From Actinomycetota bacterium (GTDB lineage Bacteria > Actinomycetota > Actinomycetes > S36-B12), in contig JAQCBM010000073.1 of assembly GCA_027729865.1 (NCBI GenBank), positions 1-8,691 on the forward strand: a stretch of 8,691 bases of DNA. Reading direction: 5' to 3'. The translations under genes were made by a program, and so were the position numbers. The notes beneath the pieces are model-generated. The model was given only the letters and a program-made list of their open reading frames with translations. It was not told the origin of the DNA and did not search any database. Below are positions 5,873 through 8,691 of this stretch, in pieces (the first letter of the stretch is position 1; each line of letters opens with the position of its first letter).

Positions 5873-6862
5873 ATGTCCGATCTTCTGTGGCCCGGGGTTG
5901 CGTTGCACGTGGTCTCAGGCAAAGGCGGTACCGGAAAGACAACGGTTGCTGCTGCGCTGGCGATGACGCTGGCTCGTGAAGGTCGCCGCACTTTGCTCAT
6001 GGAAGTCGAGGGCCGTCAGGGTATTGCACAGTTGTTCGATGTTCCTCCGTTGCCGTACGAGGAGCGCCGCGTAGCTGTTGCCCCCGGTGGTGGGGAAGTG
6101 TGGGCTCTGGCGGTAGATCCAGAAGATGCACTGCTGGATTACCTCGAGATCTTCTACAACTTGCGCAGGGCCGGCTCGGCTTTGCGGCGAATGGGCGCAG
6201 TGGACTTCGCGACCACTATCGCCCCAGGTTTGCGCGACGTTCTGCTCACCGGCAAGGCATGTGAAGTTGTCCGACGTTCAGACAAGGGAGGTGGCGACGC
6301 ATACGACGCAGTGGTACTCGACGCTCCACCCACCGGTCGCATCACTCGATTTCTGAACGTGAACAGCGAGGTTTCCGGGCTTGCCAAGGTGGGGCCTATC
6401 CGCAACCACGCCGATCTCGTCATGAGCGTCATCGCCTCGCCGCGGACTGCCGTTCACCTAGTCACCCTCTTGGAGGAAATGCCGGTTCAGGAAACGATCG
6501 ACGGCATTCACGAACTTCAAGGTGCTGAGTTGCCGGTAGGCGGAGTGTTCGTGAACATGACGCGACCCCCACTACTTGACGATGCCGAGCGCGCGCTCGC
6601 GTTGCAGGATCGCCTGCCGATCGATGACATCGTCAACCAACTTACCGAGGCCGTCGTCACTGGGGACGCTCATGCCATTGCTCGCACTCTGGTTCGCGAA
6701 GGCACCGACCACGCACGGCGCGTTGAACTCGAACAACGTGAACTCGAACGACTTGATTCGCTGGACGTTCCGGTACTGCAACTTCCTTTCTTGCCCGGCG
6801 GAATTGACCTGAGCAATCTGTATGAACTGGCTGCGCTACTCACGAAGCAGGGAGTGCGCTGA
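5873..6862 (+). CDS. ArsA/GET3-like ATPase, first subunit (Rv3679-like)
   Basis: The product has 329 residues from ATG 5873; a GTG at 5870 would add one. The P-loop VSGKGGTGKTT (14-24) has both the signature lysine Lys17 and the Walker lysine Lys22. EVEGRQGIAQLFDVPPLPY (44-62) and DFATTIAPGLRDVLLTGK (111-128) closely match what I recall of M. tuberculosis Rv3679. The switch II/Walker B segment VVLDAPPTG (147-155) contains Asp150. ArsA-type ATPases are cytoplasmic dimers that couple ATP hydrolysis to cargo transfer. Only one cysteine (Cys130) is present, so the arsenite-binding triad of ArsA and the CxxC zinc site of GET3 are both absent, and no arsB or arsR lies nearby. 'Anion-transporting ATPase' is therefore a family label, not a demonstrated role. 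The stop overlaps the next start (TGATG), implying a fixed stoichiometry with the second subunit. Confidence 0.92.
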   Translation: MSDLLWPGVALHVVSGKGGTGKTTVAAALAMTLAREGRRTLLMEVEGRQGIAQLFDVPPLPYEERRVAVAPGGGEVWALAVDPEDALLDYLEIFYNLRRAGSALRRMGAVDFATTIAPGLRDVLLTGKACEVVRRSDKGGGDAYDAVVLDAPPTGRITRFLNVNSEVSGLAKVGPIRNHADLVMSVIASPRTAVHLVTLLEEMPVQETIDGIHELQGAELPVGGVFVNMTRPPLLDDAERALALQDRLPIDDIVNQLTEAVVTGDAHAIARTLVREGTDHARRVELEQRELERLDSLDVPVLQLPFLPGGIDLSNLYELAALLTKQGVR

Positions 6863-8004
6863 TGTCCACTCCCGCACTACACATCGATTCACTGCTCGAC
6901 GATCCTTCCGTTTCGATCCTCGTCTGCACGGGCTCCGGTGGTGTCGGCAAGACGACCAGCGCAGCCGCACTAGCATTGCGTGCCGCGGAGCGCGGCCGCC
7001 ATGTATGTGTGCTGACCATCGATCCAGCTCGCAGGCTCGCCCAGGCAATGGGGCTGACCGAACTCGACAACACCCCGCGACCGGTTCCGGGCATCACAGG
7101 AGCAGGTTCTTTGCACGCGATGATGCTCGACATGAAGCGTACCTTCGACGAAGTGGTCGAAGCACACGCCGATCCTGATCGCGCGCAGCAGATCTTGAGC
7201 AATCCGTTTTATCAAGCACTGTCGTCGTCGTTTGCTGGAACTCAGGAATACATGGCGATGGAGAAGCTCGGCCAACTGCGTGCGCAAGAAGATGCGCCCT
7301 GGGATCTGATCGTGGTCGACACCCCGCCATCACGCAGTGCACTCGACTTCCTCGATGCACCAGCACGCTTGGGGTCATTTCTCGATGGCCGGTTCATCCG
7401 CATCCTGACTGCTCCGGCGCGTGGCGCAGGTCGCGGACTAGGGCGCCTGGCTGCCGCAGGCTTTGGCATTTTCACCGGCGTTCTGGGCAAAATCCTCGGC
7501 GCACAAGTTCTCACGGATGTGGGCACTTTTGTCGTGGCGATCGACACAACCTTCGGTGGTTTTCGCGAGCGCGCCGACCAGACCTTTGCACTCCTTCAAG
7601 ATGAGAGCACGCGATTCCTTGTTGTCGCGGCTCCTGAACCCGATGCGTTACGAGAGGCTTCCTATTTCGTGGAGCGGCTTCGCGATGAGGACATGCCGCT
7701 GGGTGGGTTGATTGTGAACCGCGTTCAATCGGTAGATCAATCACTGATGACTGCCGACACTGCGGTTGCTACCGCCCAACGACTCACGCAGGACGACGCC
7801 AGTGAACCGCTCACCGCCCGCCTGCTGGATCTGCACGCACTACGTCTGCGCGAGCGCGAACGTCAGCACCATCTGACCGAGCGTTTCACCGGTGCCCACC
7901 CGGGCGTTCCGGTTGCGCAGGTGCCGGCTCTCGCCGAAGACGTTCACGATTTAGAAGGACTTCGCGAAATCGGCGATCTGCTGGCCCAAGGCCAGATGGT
8001 GTGA
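6862..8004 (+). CDS. ArsA/GET3-like ATPase, second subunit (Rv3680-like)
   Basis: The product has 380 residues. The ATG overlaps the previous TGA by one base, and GGGAG lies 7 bases upstream of it. The P-loop is CTGSGGVGKTT (22-32): the Walker lysine Lys30 is present, but the signature lysine of the deviant P-loop family is Ser25. Switch II is VVDTPPSRSALDFLDAP (151-167). A Gly/Ala-rich, hydrophobic stretch at about 184-214 may correspond to the mobile helical region that contacts cargo in GET3-like proteins. Only two cysteines (22 and 49) occur and no metal motif. The C-terminal part (about 325-345) is charged and helical. In M. tuberculosis the two homologues are reported to work as a heterodimer (recalled); the overlap and the P-loop difference fit that here. 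Cargo and partner are unknown. Confidence 0.92.
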   Translation: MSTPALHIDSLLDDPSVSILVCTGSGGVGKTTSAAALALRAAERGRHVCVLTIDPARRLAQAMGLTELDNTPRPVPGITGAGSLHAMMLDMKRTFDEVVEAHADPDRAQQILSNPFYQALSSSFAGTQEYMAMEKLGQLRAQEDAPWDLIVVDTPPSRSALDFLDAPARLGSFLDGRFIRILTAPARGAGRGLGRLAAAGFGIFTGVLGKILGAQVLTDVGTFVVAIDTTFGGFRERADQTFALLQDESTRFLVVAAPEPDALREASYFVERLRDEDMPLGGLIVNRVQSVDQSLMTADTAVATAQRLTQDDASEPLTARLLDLHALRLRERERQHHLTERFTGAHPGVPVAQVPALAEDVHDLEGLREIGDLLAQGQMV

Positions 8005-8027
8005 TCAGGCGCGAAGCCTCAAACCGA

Positions 8028-8336
8028 TTAGGACGCGCGCGTGGGGGCGAAGATTGCTCGCCGCTCGTACTCGGTCTGTGCTGTCTCGAGCAGGTTGCGC
8101 CACGAGGTGACGTGCGGACGACGACGCAGCAGCGCCCGGCGCTCTCGTTCGGTCATCCCACCCCACACCCCGAACTCCACGCGGTTGTCCAGCGCGTCGG
8201 CCAGGCACTCGGTGCGCACATCGCACCCCATGCAAATCGCCTTGGCCCGGTTCTGCGCCGCACCTTGCACGAACAGGGAATCAGGATCAGTGGTACGGCA
8301 TGCCGCTCGCGCGGCCCAGTCGCTGTCCAACGACAC
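8028..8336 (-). CDS. whiB4: WhiB-family iron-sulfur regulator (WhiB4/WblA type)
   Basis: The product has 102 residues from GTG 8336, with a strong AGGAGG ribosome binding site 7 bases upstream. Four cysteines at 13, 35, 38 and 44 give C-x21-C-x2-C-x5-C, the [4Fe-4S] ligand pattern of WhiB proteins. The turn GVWGG lies at 56-60 and is followed by the basic helix TERERRALLRRRP (62-74) thought to contact DNA. Members sense oxygen, NO or redox state and often act with the main sigma factor. Its position, convergent with the two ArsA-like genes, matches whiB4 (Rv3681c) in M. tuberculosis and wblA in Streptomyces (recalled), which are linked to oxidative stress and development. It converges on the second ATPase gene with only 23 bases between, and that gap shows no convincing terminator. 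Family certain; the orthologue name rests on synteny. Confidence 0.93.
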   Translation of the reverse strand: MSLDSDWAARAACRTTDPDSLFVQGAAQNRAKAICMGCDVRTECLADALDNRVEFGVWGGMTERERRALLRRRPHVTSWRNLLETAQTEYERRAIFAPTRAS

Positions 8337-8370
8337 GTCGGTTCCTCCTACAGCTTGTGCTGGGCTGGTG

Positions 8371-8395
8371 GTGCGCGGGACGGTACGCCCGCCAC
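8371..8395 (-). promoter_or_regulatory. Hairpin in presumed whiB leader
   Basis: The arms GCGGG (8375-8379) and CCCGC (8388-8392) pair. An inner CG/CG pair closes a GTA loop, and an outer GTG/CAC pair lies beyond a one-base bulge, giving a ten-pair imperfect stem. If transcription starts just after the candidate -10 at 8403-8408, this hairpin would be at the 5' end of the whiB message, about 22 bases before the ribosome binding site. It is not followed by a U-run, so it is unlikely to be a terminator. Confidence 0.4.
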
Positions 8396-8402
8396 GGGTG
8401 CG

Positions 8403-8408
8403 AGACTA
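8403..8408 (-). promoter_or_regulatory. Candidate -10 element for whiB
   Basis: The minus strand reads TAGTCT, fitting TAnnnT, about 67 bases upstream of the whiB GTG. It implies a leader of about 60 bases. Around 17 bases further upstream the minus strand reads TTACAG, a poor -35, which would suit an activator-dependent promoter with the adjacent repeat cluster. Other -10 choices exist in this AT-rich stretch. Confidence 0.3.
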
Positions 8409-8422
8409 GGCTCGAAACAACT

Positions 8423-8468
8423 TATCTGTAATAGTTAATAATGACTATGTATCTGTCCACATGACTAT
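8423..8468. repeat. Cluster of short direct and inverted repeats (candidate operator)
   Basis: ATGACTAT occurs at 8441-8448 and again at 8461-8468, exactly 20 bases apart, close to two helical turns. The first copy forms an imperfect dyad with ATAGTTA at 8431-8437 (ATAGTTA-ATAA-TGACTAT, 6 of 7 arm positions pairing). TATCTGT also occurs twice, at 8423-8429 and 8450-8456. This density of repeated 7 to 8-mers in a divergent promoter region suggests binding sites for a dimeric regulator. The binding protein is not known. Confidence 0.45.
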
Positions 8469-8636
8469 TTCTGAAGGAAATCACGGTCACGCGACACCGC
8501 ACCCATGCCCGTGAGACACAATTGCGACAAATCGAACCGCTCTTTGCCCTAGATGTGAAACGATCCTGACTCGTCTCGGGACGACATTGACCACACTCCA
8601 CAGGCCCGCCACCTCCCTCATCGGAACCCGCCGGCT

Positions 8637-8642
8637 TACCCT
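8637..8642 (+). promoter_or_regulatory. Candidate -10 element for the gene starting at 8652
   Basis: TACCCT is followed by GG and then, nine bases after the hexamer, the ATG at 8652. The same TACCCTGG block stands before nth and the DUF4177 gene. The spacing is slightly longer than at those sites and would give a leader of at most a few bases. No ribosome binding site is visible before the ATG. Confidence 0.35.
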
Positions 8643-8651
8643 GGACGTCCC

Positions 8652-8691
8652 ATGAACGTGCACCCTGACGACCGTCGCCTTACTCCCGGCG
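8652..8691 (+). CDS. Start of a plus-strand gene, partial (possibly class A penicillin-binding protein by synteny)
   Basis: Only 13 codons are present, reading MNVHPDDRRLTPG, with no stop before the window ends. The other two plus-strand frames either stop here or lack a usual start codon, so this is the best candidate. The residues alone identify nothing. The gene expected here from the M. tuberculosis order is ponA2, a bifunctional peptidoglycan synthase, but that name rests on gene order only. The start lacks a ribosome binding site and may be leaderless. Confidence 0.4.
   Translation, partial: MNVHPDDRRLTPG

Larger units (their letters stand above)
8337..8651. other. Divergent intergenic region between whiB and the next plus-strand gene
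   Basis: These 315 bases hold no convincing gene. From left to right I see the whiB ribosome binding site (AGGAGG on the minus strand, 8344-8349), a hairpin in the presumed whiB leader (8371-8395), a candidate -10 (8403-8408), and an AT-rich block at about 8415-8470 with repeated TGACTAT and TATCTGT words. A GC-richer stretch without obvious structure follows to about 8630, and then TACCCT at 8637-8642 before the ATG at 8652. The AT-rich block stands out against the otherwise GC-rich window. Confidence 0.7.

Noticed and set aside
8007..8019. Possible terminator stem AGGC/GCCT between the second ArsA-like gene and whiB
   Set aside because: Only four pairs and no T-run on either strand, so it does not support a terminator call.
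8547..8565. Possible CRP site beginning with TGTGA upstream of the gene at 8652
   Set aside because: Only the left half-site matches; the right half does not resemble TCACA.

Overview
This window is a compact chromosomal segment from a member of the Actinomycetota. The base composition is moderately GC-rich, roughly 60% by eye and not computed. The clearest taxonomic signs are a WhiB-family iron-sulfur regulator, a MarP-type membrane serine protease, an actinobacterial CRP of exactly the mycobacterial length (224 residues), and gene order. From recalled knowledge, the order matches the Mycobacterium tuberculosis block Rv3671c to Rv3682 (marP, Nudix, thioredoxin-like, nth, crp, metallo-beta-lactamase, RidA, DUF4177, two ArsA-like ATPases, whiB4, ponA2). 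It also resembles the Streptomyces region around wblA. I cannot assign a genus.

Layout. (1) Minus strand, 2971 to 1: nth, a TlpA-like thiol-disulfide lipoprotein, a CoA-type Nudix hydrolase and marP, which runs off the left edge. All three junctions overlap by 1 to 4 bases, so this looks like one translationally coupled operon. (2) A 90-base divergent gap, then crp on the plus strand. (3) Minus strand, 5790 to 3733: a 52-residue DUF4177 protein, a RidA-family protein, a second Nudix hydrolase and a metallo-beta-lactamase-fold hydrolase, again tightly packed. The last gene meets crp tail to tail with overlapping stop codons. (4) An 82-base divergent gap, then two overlapping ArsA/GET3-like ATPase genes on the plus strand (5873 to 8004). 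(5) A whiB4/wblA-type gene on the minus strand (8336 to 8028). (6) A 315-base intergenic region with an AT-rich repeat cluster, then the probable start of a further plus-strand gene at 8652. By synteny that gene would be a class A penicillin-binding protein.

How the genes may work together. The families suggest a stress-homeostasis neighbourhood: DNA base-excision repair (nth), extracytoplasmic disulfide chemistry (TlpA-like), envelope proteolysis under acid or oxidative stress (marP), metabolite clean-up (two Nudix enzymes, RidA, the metallo-hydrolase), cAMP-linked regulation (crp) and redox-linked regulation (whiB). The ArsA-like pair is the least understood part. It keeps the ATPase core but shows no arsenite- or zinc-binding cysteine motif and no arsenic genes beside it, and the two subunits differ at the signature P-loop lysine. 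At least three genes, and perhaps four, appear to have a -10-like hexamer of the form TAnnCT followed by GG so close to the start codon that leaderless transcripts are likely.

I see no insertion sequence, CRISPR array, tRNA or rRNA gene, prophage piece or other sign of recent transfer. The region reads as conserved core genome, not an accessory island.
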